A stretch of DNA of 64,000 bases from an uncultured Eubacteriales bacterium (GTDB lineage: Bacteria > Bacillota > Clostridia > Christensenellales > Aristaeellaceae), in contig CADCHI010000009.1 of NCBI GenBank assembly GCA_902801165.1, positions 1 to 64,000 on the forward strand. The letters are read 5' to 3'. The notes under the pieces were generated by a model. It saw only the letters and a program-made list of their open reading frames with translations. It made no database searches and was not told the origin of the DNA. Both the position numbers and the translations under genes were made by a program. Shown here in pieces: positions 40,802-50,891 of the stretch. Within the stretch, counting starts at the first letter, position 1; the number at the start of each line of letters is the position of its first letter.

Positions 40802-43800
40802 TCAGCTGTCCTTCCAAATCACCCAGTCCAGCGCCTCCCGCATCCATCCGGCACGCGCCAGGGCGTCGGCAAAGCCCTCCGCGCCTTCGCGGATCGTCAG
40901 GCGCTCCTTGCCGTAGAACACGAAGCCCTGCCGGTAGTCCCGGGCCAGGGCGGAAAGGGCCGCCGGCGCGCACGCAGGTTCGAACACCCGCAGCCGCCTG
41001 CCCCCCTGCTCCAGCGCCGCGACGGGCCTGCCCTCCACCAGACACACCGCGCATCCAGGCACGCACAGGAAGCTCCGCCCCTCGATGTGGGGCAGCACGC
41101 GGCCCCAGGCCTGGGCCGGATCGACGGCATGCAGCCACAGGGGCTCGCCCTCGAGGGCGTTCAGGCCCGCCGTCACCGCACCGTAGTCCTCCTCGCGAAT
41201 AAACTGTATGCCGGAGATCCCCGCGACAAAGTAGCCCCGGCGGGCCCTGCCGGTGTACTCCCACACCCGCAGCGTCTCCAGCGCCCGGAACCAGGGCACC
41301 CGCAGGGCGCTCTCCCGACAGATCAGCCGCCGCTCAGCAAAGTCCATGGCCAGCAGCTCCTCGTCGGCGCGATCCCGCAGGGGCCGCACCAGCTCCCACC
41401 GCCCGGCCTGCATGGCCGATGCCCGGGCCTGGGCCACCCGCCTGGGCGCGGGCCGCTTGCCCTCCTCCAGGGCCGCCAGGATGCGCAGGGGCACGAAGCT
41501 GTCCGCCCGCACGAGGCCCTTCCCGGCCAGCTCCAGCAGGATCTCCACCACGGGCCTGCGCCGGGCCAAGCCGGAGAGCGCCGCCGCGAAGCAGGCGCCC
41601 CGGCGCTCCAGCGCCCGGAGCACCGCCCGGGCCTCCTCGTCCCCGAACGCTTCCAACGCGGCCTCCGTCAGCGGCGGGGCCTCCCAGTCGATATCCTCCG
41701 CCCGGTGGAAGCTCAGGCTGCCGTCCTCAAGCCGCCAGAAGGACTCCCCCTGGGCGATCAACGCGTCCAGCATGGCGGGCCGGTAGCCGCTGACCCGGGC
41801 GGGCAGCAGCTGCTCCTCCCACTGCTTCAATGGGAAGGGGCGGTCCAGCAGCAGCGCTATCGCCTCGCGAAGCTGGTCCGCGGGCCGTCCCGGCCGGCGC
41901 AGCCCCCGCGCCAGCAGCGCCGCGTAGCGCTCCGGCGGCAGTGTCGCCACGGCGCGCCGCCGGCTGAGCACCGTCTGGCGCTGGGCCCGGGCGTACAGCT
42001 CGGCGTGATAGTACAGCCCGTCCTCCTCCACCGCCGCGCCATGCTCGCAAAGTCGCGCCAGCAGCGCCGTGCAGTCCTCCTCCGGCCAGCCATAGCGCTC
42101 CCGGAGGCTCTCGCCGTCCTGGGGTCCCCGGTGCCGCAGGCATCGTCGCGCGATGGCAAACCGGGCGTCCGCGTCCCCCTCCGAGGCGCGGCGATAGTCC
42201 TCCGCCTGCTCGGCGGCGATCCACAGGCCGGGCTCAATGTACAGGCAGCGCCCCGCGCGGTGCAGGGATTCCAGCCAGTCGATGGGCGCGTCCACCTCTC
42301 CGGCGGCGATATCGCCCTCGGTCATCAGCAGGCTGTGCAACTGTTCAGCATCCTCCGGCGCACGGCGGCGCATATTCTCCGCCCGGAGCAGCTCCCGGTT
42401 CGGCGCGATGCCCGCCCCGGCCTTCAGCGCCTGCTCCAGCGCGTCCTCTGCGGCGCGGTTGGCCGCCTTGGGGATCGGCGCGTAGTCGTACATCAGCTCC
42501 GCCTCGGCAGCCCGGCGCATGGGCAGCGCCATGGGCGACGGACTGTCCACGTGCAGCTCCCGCACGGCGATCTGCCCCGCCCGCACGCGCTCCAGCACCT
42601 CCGTCAGCGCCTCCAGGTCCAGCCGGTCCTCCAGGCACTCCCGCAGCGTCTCCCGCATCAGCGGGTGCTTCGGGTCGTTCACCGCCATGCCCAGGGCCTC
42701 CGCGCCGCGGATGCGCTGCACCCACAGCGCCTGCCGCCTGCCGGAGCGGGCCCCCATCATCAGGGCGCGGCCCGCGTTGTAGCGGAAGGCCATGCCGAAC
42801 AGCGGCGTGGCGGGCAGCATGGCCGTCAGCAGCGCCTCTGCCCGGGCCGGGTCGAGTCCCTGGAGCAGTCCCTCGGGAAAGGGCTTTGTCCCGACGGCGT
42901 ACAGCATCAGGCCGTTGTCGTCGTCCCAGGCCTTCACGTCAATTTGCATCGTCTCGGAGGCCGCCTGCTGCATCAGCAGCGCCAGCGCGTCGTTCACCCG
43001 CCGGCCGAATATGGAGTGCACCATCAGCTGCCGGTCCCCCGCCTCGTCCTGGAAGTGCTCCAGCAGGATGGTCCGGTCGTCGGGCAGGCAGCCCGTGGCC
43101 GCCAGCTGCTCCCGCAGGTGCCGGGCGGCGTTGCGGGCGGCGCTCTCGTCCATGCGCAGGTCCATCAGGGCCGTCTCCGCGTCCCGCGCGCGCTGGAGCG
43201 CCCGGAGCTTCTCACCAAAGCGCAGGCTGACGCCGTAGTCTCTTCCCGCGCCGTCGCCCCGCCAGAAGGGAGGCTGGGCCCCCGCGCCGCCGGTGGCCGA
43301 CACCACCACCCGGTCCCGGGTGATCTCATCGATGCGCCAGGCGAAGGCCCCCAGCAGGAAGCGGTCGCCCACCCGGGCCTCGAACACGAACTCCTCGTCC
43401 AGCTCGCCCACCCGGGTGCCGTTTTGCAGCACGGCGGGATACAGGCCCCGATCGGGAATGGTGCCGCCGGCGGACAGCGCCAGCAGGCGGGTATAGCGGT
43501 CCCCCAGCACCGTCCCGTGGATGCGGTCATACAAGAGCCTCGGCCGCACGGGCCGGTCCTGGGCGTGCTCCCAGTCGCCGGAGAGCATCTCCAGCAGGCC
43601 GGTCACGTCCTGCCGGGCGAGGTCCTTCGTGGGCCAGGCCCGTCGGAACAGCGTCACGGCCTCGTCCACGGTGTAGCCGCCGTCCGCCGCCATGGACACC
43701 AGGTGCTGGGCCAGCACGTCCAGACAGCCCCGGGGCGGATGGGCGGGCTCGATGGCCCCCGCCAGGGCGGCGTCGGCGGTCAGGCCGCACCACAGCCCGT

Positions 43801-44902
43801 CGGAGGCGGTCTTGGGGAAGATCTGCATGGCGCTGGTCCGGCCGGGGTTGTGCCCCGCGCGGCCCAGGCGCTGCAGCGCGCCGGACACCGTCAGCGGGCA
43901 GCCCACCTGCAGCACCAGGTCCACCTCTCCCACGTCGATGCCCAGCTCCATGGAGGAGGTGGCGCACAGCAGCCGCAGCTGCCCGCTGCGCAGCGCGGCC
44001 TCGGCGGCCTGCCGCTTCTCCCGGGAAACGCTGCCGTGGTGGGTCAGGGCAAAGCCCTCCCCCATGATGCCGTTCACCGCGGCGGCCAGGCGCTCCGCTT
44101 GGGCGCGGCCCTCCAGGAAGGCGATCACCGTCCGCTTGCCCGCGCAGCAGTCCGCCACCTTCTGGGCCAGCTCGGGCCAGATGGTGCCCTGGGGCAGCGC
44201 GCGCAGGTCCGGCAGCACGCCGGTCACGGCGATGTCCGAGCGCTTCTCCATCTCCGGCGCGACGACGCGCACGAATTCCCCCGGCGCGAGGTAGTCCGCC
44301 GCCAGCTCCAGGGGCCGGATGGTGGCGGACAGGCCGATGCGCTGGGCGGGCCGCGGGCACAGGGCGTCCAGCCGCGCCAGCGAGAGCATCAGGTGCGCGC
44401 CGCGCTTCTCGGAGATCAGCGCGTGCAGCTCGTCGATCACCACCGTCCGCACGGTGGACAGCATCGCCCTACCCCGGGCGGTGGTCAGCAGGATGTACAG
44501 CGATTCCGGGGTGGTGATGAAGATGTGGGGCGGCCTGCGCAGCATCCGCTGGCGCTCGGCGCCGGGCGTGTCGCCGGTGCGCACCCCCACCCGCAGCTCC
44601 GGCCCGCCGATGCCCTCCAGCGGGCGGGTCAGGTTTTCCCGGATGTCCGAGGCCAGGGACTTTAGCGGGGAGATGTACAGCACCCGGACGCCGTCCTCCA
44701 GCGCGCCCCGGGCGGCCTCGGCCTTCATCCTGTCGATGAGCAGCAGAAAGGCGGCCAGCGTCTTGCCAGTGCCCGTCGGCGCGCTGACCAGCACGTGCTC
44801 CCCGGCGGCGATGGCCGGCCAGGCCGCCCGCTGGACGGCGGTGGGCTCGCCCAACGTGCTCGAAAACCAACGAACGGTGTCCGCTGAAAACAGCTTACGC
44901 AT
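40802..44902 (-). CDS. lhr: Lhr-family large superfamily 2 helicase
   Basis: About 1366 residues. Superfamily 2 helicase motifs are near the N-terminus: Q/motif I 'EHVLVSAPTGTGKTLAAF', motif Ia 'LYISPLKSLASDIRENL', motif II 'TVVIDELHALISEKRGAHL' (DELH), motif III 'IGLSATIRPLE', then 'VIAFLEGRAQAERLA', motif V 'LLCATSSMELGIDVGEVDLVLQVG' and VI 'LQRLGRAGHNPG'. The Lhr-specific winged helix and C-terminal domains follow, giving its unusual size. Lhr acts as a 3'-5' DNA/RNA helicase tied to DNA repair. ATG 44902 follows GGGAGGTCGAC; earlier in-frame starts lack a ribosome-binding site. Confidence 0.9.
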   Translation of the reverse strand: MRKLFSADTVRWFSSTLGEPTAVQRAAWPAIAAGEHVLVSAPTGTGKTLAAFLLLIDRMKAEAARGALEDGVRVLYISPLKSLASDIRENLTRPLEGIGGPELRVGVRTGDTPGAERQRMLRRPPHIFITTPESLYILLTTARGRAMLSTVRTVVIDELHALISEKRGAHLMLSLARLDALCPRPAQRIGLSATIRPLELAADYLAPGEFVRVVAPEMEKRSDIAVTGVLPDLRALPQGTIWPELAQKVADCCAGKRTVIAFLEGRAQAERLAAAVNGIMGEGFALTHHGSVSREKRQAAEAALRSGQLRLLCATSSMELGIDVGEVDLVLQVGCPLTVSGALQRLGRAGHNPGRTSAMQIFPKTASDGLWCGLTADAALAGAIEPAHPPRGCLDVLAQHLVSMAADGGYTVDEAVTLFRRAWPTKDLARQDVTGLLEMLSGDWEHAQDRPVRPRLLYDRIHGTVLGDRYTRLLALSAGGTIPDRGLYPAVLQNGTRVGELDEEFVFEARVGDRFLLGAFAWRIDEITRDRVVVSATGGAGAQPPFWRGDGAGRDYGVSLRFGEKLRALQRARDAETALMDLRMDESAARNAARHLREQLAATGCLPDDRTILLEHFQDEAGDRQLMVHSIFGRRVNDALALLMQQAASETMQIDVKAWDDDNGLMLYAVGTKPFPEGLLQGLDPARAEALLTAMLPATPLFGMAFRYNAGRALMMGARSGRRQALWVQRIRGAEALGMAVNDPKHPLMRETLRECLEDRLDLEALTEVLERVRAGQIAVRELHVDSPSPMALPMRRAAEAELMYDYAPIPKAANRAAEDALEQALKAGAGIAPNRELLRAENMRRRAPEDAEQLHSLLMTEGDIAAGEVDAPIDWLESLHRAGRCLYIEPGLWIAAEQAEDYRRASEGDADARFAIARRCLRHRGPQDGESLRERYGWPEEDCTALLARLCEHGAAVEEDGLYYHAELYARAQRQTVLSRRRAVATLPPERYAALLARGLRRPGRPADQLREAIALLLDRPFPLKQWEEQLLPARVSGYRPAMLDALIAQGESFWRLEDGSLSFHRAEDIDWEAPPLTEAALEAFGDEEARAVLRALERRGACFAAALSGLARRRPVVEILLELAGKGLVRADSFVPLRILAALEEGKRPAPRRVAQARASAMQAGRWELVRPLRDRADEELLAMDFAERRLICRESALRVPWFRALETLRVWEYTGRARRGYFVAGISGIQFIREEDYGAVTAGLNALEGEPLWLHAVDPAQAWGRVLPHIEGRSFLCVPGCAVCLVEGRPVAALEQGGRRLRVFEPACAPAALSALARDYRQGFVFYGKERLTIREGAEGFADALARAGWMREALDWVIWKDS

Positions 44903-45117
44903 GTCGACCTCCCGGCGCCCTCGCGCCTCATCTCTTTTGGCAAAACATGGGAACCAACGTCCCTCATGCGCCGTCCAATGGGAAAACCCGCCGGGAAGTG
45001 GTCCCGGTGGCGCAATGACCCATCTTCCCCAGCCCTGCCGGCATCTTTCCAATTGCCCACTTCTGACCGAACCCCTGATCCGACACCCCATCCGAGACCC
45101 ATGAAGGAGGAATCCCC

Positions 45118-45546
45118 ATGCGCAAGCTCTCCCTGATCCTGACCCTCGCGCTGCTGCTGTCCCTTGTGCCGCTGTGCCTCGCGGGAGGCGCGTTCTCCGA
45201 GCGGGCGGAGCCCCTGCTCGAAGCCTTCGAGCCGCCCGTGAGCCTGGCGGAGTTCTGCGGCTTTGATCCCGCCGTCCTGGCGGACGCGACCATCGAGGCC
45301 ATGCTGATCGACTGCGAAAGCGGCCCCGAACCGCTGAACGAGGACGGCGAGTGGGTGCGCCAGGCCGCCCTGCACGGCGTCGTCCTCGGCAAGGCCAACG
45401 AAGAATCCGTCACCGGCGGCACGGCCTGCTTCAGCTTTCTCGACGCGGAGGGCCAGTGGATCGTCACCCTGGAGTTCTACCATGGCCTGCTGGTGCGCAA
45501 TGACGGCATGTACGCCATCGAATACCCCGCCGCGCCGGAGGCATGA
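45118..45546 (+). CDS. Small secreted protein of unknown function
   Basis: 142 residues: Sec signal peptide (about 1-23), then an acidic globular region ('FGFDPAVLADATIEAMLIDCESG', 'VTLEFYHGLLVRNDGMYAIEYP'). A GAAGGAGGAATCCCC ribosome-binding site supports ATG 45118. No family recognised. It stands alone, divergent from lhr and convergent with the wall hydrolase. Confidence 0.7.
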   Translation: MRKLSLILTLALLLSLVPLCLAGGAFSERAEPLLEAFEPPVSLAEFCGFDPAVLADATIEAMLIDCESGPEPLNEDGEWVRQAALHGVVLGKANEESVTGGTACFSFLDAEGQWIVTLEFYHGLLVRNDGMYAIEYPAAPEA

Positions 45547-45645
45547 GCGGCCATCCTTCCGTCAGACCCATTATAGCATGGCTTTACGTGCGATTCAACG
45601 CCAACCGTGCCGAAGGTCCGGCGATGGAACCCGCACAAAACACCG

Positions 45646-45672
45646 GCAGGGACGGCGCATCGCCGTCCCTGC
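45646..45672. terminator. Hairpin between two convergent genes
   Basis: A 12-bp stem (GCAGGGACGGCG / CGCCGTCCCTGC) with a CAT loop. On the minus strand it is followed by CGGTGTTTTGTG, so it suits the wall hydrolase; it can also serve the plus-strand gene. Confidence 0.7.
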
Positions 45673-45722
45673 TGGTTTATGCTCACTTGTCTCTTGATTC
45701 TTCATAGCGGTCCGCCCCGGCG

Positions 45723-48107
45723 TCAGCCGAGGATGCGCCGTCCCCAGCTGTACACGCGGTTGTAGAAGCCGGAGGTCAGGTTGCTGACCACCACCCGGTG
45801 TCCGCCGGAGGAGGCGTGGATGAAGTAGCCCTCGCCGAGGTAGATGCCCACGTGGTCGCTGAGATCGCTATCGGAGATGGTGTTGAAGAACACCAAATCG
45901 CCGCGCCGCAGGGCGGACACGCCCTCGATTTTCTGGTAGCTCTCGTCATAGCCCTGGTTGTAGGCGGAGCGCTTCAGCGACACGCCCACCGCCTTGAAGA
46001 TGTAGGTGGTCAGGCCGGAGCAGTCGTACTTGTCCGGGCCGGTGGCGCCGTAGACGTAGGGCTTGCCCAGCTGGTTCTGGGCCAGGTAGATCGTGTATTC
46101 CAGCTTCTCCGCCGCGGACATGCCGCTGTTGTAGCTGCTGGTGGTGGAAGCCAGCCCGCTGGGCACGGAGTCCAGGTAGGTGCTGCTGCTGTTGCTGCTC
46201 CGGCTGCTGGTGGCGTCCGCGGCGGTGGTGCCGGTGGGCAGCCCCTTCGCGCCGGTGGAGTACAGCGCCTTCAACGTGGTGGTATCCGCCTTGCCGCTGT
46301 CCGTCAGGCCGTTGGCCGTCTGGAACAGCTTCACCGCCTTGGTGGTGGTGGTGCCGAACTCGCCGTCCAGGCTGGTGGTCTTGGTGAGGTAGCCCAGGGC
46401 GTACAGCCTGGCCTGGAGCCGGCTGACGTTGTCGGTCTTGTCGCCGCTGGAGAGCTCCTTGAACAGCATGTCGCTGACCGGGGCGAGCCCGCCGTAGGCG
46501 ATGCGCTGCACGGTCTGGTCGGCCAGGCCGGTCTGGTCCAGCCCGCAGGCGCTCTGGAAGCGCTTGATGGCGGAGATGGCCGCCGCGTTGTACACGGTGG
46601 AGGGCACGCCGTCATAATAGCCGCCGCTGAGCAGCGCCTTCAACAGCGTCTGCAGCTCGGCGCAGTCGCTGTCGATGGCGGGATAGCTGGTCTTGCTCAG
46701 CTGCTTGATGGGCACGAAGCCCTGGCTGTCGCCCTGGGCGACGCAGGCCCACTGGGCGCTGTAGGCCTTCACCTGCACCTCTTCGCCCAGCTTGAGCTTC
46801 TTGTTCTCCGCGTCGGCGCTGGTGGAGGCATACACCTTGGCGTTGGGATCGATCACCGTCGCGGTGAAATTTGCCTCCTTGTAGTCGCCGGGCACGTCGC
46901 TCTCCGGCACCGAATCCTGGACCTTCAGGCCCTTCTCGCTGCAGAAGCCGTACTTGCCGTCCAGCTCGATGTAGGCCCAGCCGTTGCTGGTCTGAAGCAG
47001 GTTCACGACCTTGCCCTTCTTAAGCGTGCCCAGCTTCTTGCCCTTGGAGCTGGCGGTCTTGTACACCTTCAGGGAGCTGACCGTGACCGTCGCCTTCCGG
47101 GCGTTGCTCAAATCGGGGGTGAAGGTCGTCCCGGGCGTGACCTCGGGGCTCTCGGTCCGGGTCAGGCCGGAGACCGCGCAGTAGCCCTGCTTGCCGTTCA
47201 GCTCGACGCAGGCCCACTTGCTGTTCCAGCTGACCACCGTGACCGTCTGGCCCTTCTTCAGCTTGCCGAGCTTCTTGGCGCTCTTGCTCGCCTTCTTGTA
47301 GACCGTCAGGGTTTTGGCCTTTACCGTGGCCGTCTGAGGCGCCTGGGTTGGCACGGGCGTGACCGCCGCCTCCGCGGTGGTCTCCTTCAGGGCGGAGGCC
47401 TTGCAGTAGCCCGCCTTGCCGTTCAGCTGGATGTAGGCCCAGCCGTTGCTGCTGGTGGCCTTCACAGTCACCTTGGCGTCCTTCTTGAGCGTGCCCAGCA
47501 CCTTCGCCTTGGTGCTGGCCGCCTTGTACACCTTCACGTTCCCGGTGGCCACCGCCTCATAGGAGCGCACGGTAATGCCCTTGCTCTGGGCCTCCTCCGC
47601 GGCCTCGGTGGTCTCCGGGGCGGGCGTGCTCCAGGTGTCGTCCACCTGGGTCAAAAACCCGGTCTTGACGTAACCCACCATGCCCTCGTGCTCCACCATG
47701 GCCCAGTCCTCGGACACAGCCAGCACATACAGCCGGGTGCCCGCCGGGGCCATGACGCTCGCGCTGTCGCCCTGAGGCTCCTGGAACACCGGCGCGGCGG
47801 CGTTCAGCACCGCCTTCTTCGCCACCTCGTCCACGGTCTTCAGGTCCGAGATGCTGGCGTAACCGGCGTTTCCGTCATAGGAGATTTTCGCGACGGTGCT
47901 GGAAAAGCCCGTGACCTGCACCACGGTGTTCTTGGGCAGCGTGCCCAGCTTCTGGGACATGGCCGCGTCCGCGTATACCACCATGGTCTTGGTGACGACG
48001 ATTGCCGAAAACGCCTCTGCCAGCGCGGACGACGCGCACATCGCCGCCAGCAGCAGCGCCATCGCCGCCGCCATCACCCGCATCACTTTTTTCTTTCGTC
48101 CGTTCAT
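45723..48107 (-). CDS. Modular SH3/PG-binding/NlpC-P60 cell-wall hydrolase
   Basis: 794 residues. Signal peptide (1-30), then about six SH3-like repeats (residues 35-470; recurring 'VYKxASxKxKxLGxLKKGxxVxVxxxxxxWAxVxLxGKxGYC' pattern), then two peptidoglycan-binding_1 units around residues 490-625, a Ser/Thr-rich linker, and a C-terminal NlpC/P60 domain. The last has 'YVYGATGPDKYDCSGLTTYIF' (catalytic Cys), 'LSDHVGIYLGEGYFIHASSG' (catalytic His plus third residue). It is a secreted D,L-endopeptidase-like enzyme for wall turnover. SH3 repeats differ enough to be an old internal duplication. AAGGAG precedes ATG 48107. Confidence 0.94.
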   Translation of the reverse strand: MNGRKKKVMRVMAAAMALLLAAMCASSALAEAFSAIVVTKTMVVYADAAMSQKLGTLPKNTVVQVTGFSSTVAKISYDGNAGYASISDLKTVDEVAKKAVLNAAAPVFQEPQGDSASVMAPAGTRLYVLAVSEDWAMVEHEGMVGYVKTGFLTQVDDTWSTPAPETTEAAEEAQSKGITVRSYEAVATGNVKVYKAASTKAKVLGTLKKDAKVTVKATSSNGWAYIQLNGKAGYCKASALKETTAEAAVTPVPTQAPQTATVKAKTLTVYKKASKSAKKLGKLKKGQTVTVVSWNSKWACVELNGKQGYCAVSGLTRTESPEVTPGTTFTPDLSNARKATVTVSSLKVYKTASSKGKKLGTLKKGKVVNLLQTSNGWAYIELDGKYGFCSEKGLKVQDSVPESDVPGDYKEANFTATVIDPNAKVYASTSADAENKKLKLGEEVQVKAYSAQWACVAQGDSQGFVPIKQLSKTSYPAIDSDCAELQTLLKALLSGGYYDGVPSTVYNAAAISAIKRFQSACGLDQTGLADQTVQRIAYGGLAPVSDMLFKELSSGDKTDNVSRLQARLYALGYLTKTTSLDGEFGTTTTKAVKLFQTANGLTDSGKADTTTLKALYSTGAKGLPTGTTAADATSSRSSNSSSTYLDSVPSGLASTTSSYNSGMSAAEKLEYTIYLAQNQLGKPYVYGATGPDKYDCSGLTTYIFKAVGVSLKRSAYNQGYDESYQKIEGVSALRRGDLVFFNTISDSDLSDHVGIYLGEGYFIHASSGGHRVVVSNLTSGFYNRVYSWGRRILG

Positions 48108-48324
48108 CGCTTTCTCCTTAGCGTCCCGGGCGGCGCCGCGCTTTCCGGCCCGCCTTGAATTCTCTCATCAGCAAAAGGGCATACGCATACCCTGCTGTCT
48201 ATTCAATTCGACACCCCCTGCCCATATCCTGCTAAAATGAAATTCAAAAAAAATAGGTCTGAATTATGTCTGTAATATGTTTGCAATAATAATGAAATAA
48301 CTCCGGCGCATTTTCCCTTTCAGT

Positions 48325-48353
48325 TTGACACCTGCGCGACTGTGTGCTATATT
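48325..48353 (+). promoter_or_regulatory. Promoter of the gene at 48460
   Basis: TTGACA (48325-48330), 17 bp, TATATT (48348-48353), about 105 bp ahead of the coding region; a GC-rich leader (48365-48455) follows. Other parts of the 48108-48459 gap show no gene. Confidence 0.85.
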
Positions 48354-48459
48354 GAATGAAGGGCGGCGCTTTGCCGCCGGGAGCGGGCCGCTGAGGGCCG
48401 CCAAACCATCCAAACATTACGCGCCGGGCCCGGCCCGGGCGCGATCGGGAGGCCTGCAT

Positions 48460-49005
48460 ATGGGATTTTTCAACAACGCCGAGGAAATGGAGCGCAAGGC
48501 GAAGCTCAAGACCCTCGAGGACAAGCGGGTGGCCTTCGCCCAGCACCTGGCCCGCATTGGCTTCGCGCCAGAAAAGATGCTCTTCGCCCAGACGGACAAC
48601 GGCGGCTTCGTGTCGCTGTGCCGCTTTGAGGGGCAGTACTGCCTGATCGTCTCCCCCGGCTTCGGCGCGGACGACGACTTCGTGCTGGAGCGCTATGATA
48701 CGCTGAACTACCGCGCGGAACAGGTCCACGTGGCCTCCGAGGGCATGGGCGGCATCTTCGGCTTCGGCAAGAAGGCCGAGACCGGCGTGCAGTACATCAT
48801 CACCCGGGCGGACGGCAGCGAGATCACGATGCCCTTCGTCGGCGGGCGCAACGGCTGGCTGGAGACCTCTCTGGCCAAGAACCCCCTGCTGAAGACCCAG
48901 CGCCGCCGGGGCGACGCCAATGTCGTGTGGGACCTGATGCCCCTGGATCGCACGGCGGTGAGCCGCGCCCTCAAGGTCGTCGCGAACTACTTCCCCGAGG
49001 GCTGA
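48460..49005 (+). CDS. Hypothetical soluble protein, 181 aa
   Basis: Not recognised. It starts with a charged helix 'FNNAEEMERKAKLKTLEDKRVAFAQHLARIG', and then has a beta-rich region ('GGFVSLCRFEGQYCLIVSPGFG', 'DDDFVLERYDTLNYRAEQVHVASEGMGGIFGFGKKAETGVQYIITRADGSEITMPFVGGRNGWLE') that might be a PH-like or GRAM-like barrel. It has no signal peptide. A strong promoter and the ATCGGGAGGCC ribosome-binding site suggest a highly expressed single gene. ATG 48460 is preferred to an in-frame ATG at 48325, which lies in the promoter. Confidence 0.75.
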   Translation: MGFFNNAEEMERKAKLKTLEDKRVAFAQHLARIGFAPEKMLFAQTDNGGFVSLCRFEGQYCLIVSPGFGADDDFVLERYDTLNYRAEQVHVASEGMGGIFGFGKKAETGVQYIITRADGSEITMPFVGGRNGWLETSLAKNPLLKTQRRRGDANVVWDLMPLDRTAVSRALKVVANYFPEG

Positions 49006-49039
49006 CGCTTTCGCTGAAACTACTCTCAATAAAACGCAG

Positions 49040-49109
49040 AAGATCCTTCGCTGCGCTCTGGATGACAGGGAATCGAAGCCCTGTCATCCAGAGCGCAGCG
49101 AAGGATCTT
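49040..49109. repeat. 70-bp near-perfect inverted repeat
   Basis: Two 31-bp arms (AAGATCCTTCGCTGCGCTCT... and its exact reverse complement) with an 8-nt AATCGAAG spacer. The arms carry the 'CATCCAGAGCGCAGCGAAGGATCTT' motif found in other bacterial dispersed repeats. It could terminate transcription on both strands. Confidence 0.85.
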
Positions 49110-49188
49110 ACCATATTGCCGACTGAGCGGATAGTGTTGCTCCCAAACCATCCGTGAAGGCTCTTTGTTCTCGCCTTTCTCCGGGAAT

Positions 49189-50676
<1,488 letters not shown>

Positions 50677-50804
50677 GTTCGTTCCTCCCTCAATCCTTTG
50701 AAGCTGTGCGCGGCGCGAAGCTGCGCCCGCCCATGATCTCTTCTCGAACGCGCCTCCGAAGGCTCTTCTCCGTTTGAAACGGTAACGGTCCTCCAAAAGC
50801 GCGG

Positions 50805-50834
50805 AAACGGACTGCCAGGCCTGGCAGTCCGTTT
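50805..50834 (-). terminator. 30-bp perfect palindrome between glpK and the acidic-protein gene
   Basis: AAACGGACTGCCAGG followed at once by its reverse complement CCTGGCAGTCCGTTT, no spacer. It is 58 bp past the acidic-protein stop and is likely the terminator of that minus-strand gene, with TTTCC following. It lies in the 215-bp gap that otherwise holds the glpK leader. Confidence 0.7.
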
Positions 50835-50891
50835 TCACATCGTCCTTCAACGCCGGACGCCGCTGCGCGGAGCCTTCGGTCCCGGACCTCC

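Noticed and set aside
40694..44665. 1323-codon plus-strand reading frame
   Set aside because: It is antisense to lhr, whose helicase motifs are complete; the GC-rich codon bias leaves long open shadows.
45798..48158. 786-codon plus-strand frame
   Set aside because: Antisense to the NlpC/P60 protein, with no domain signature.
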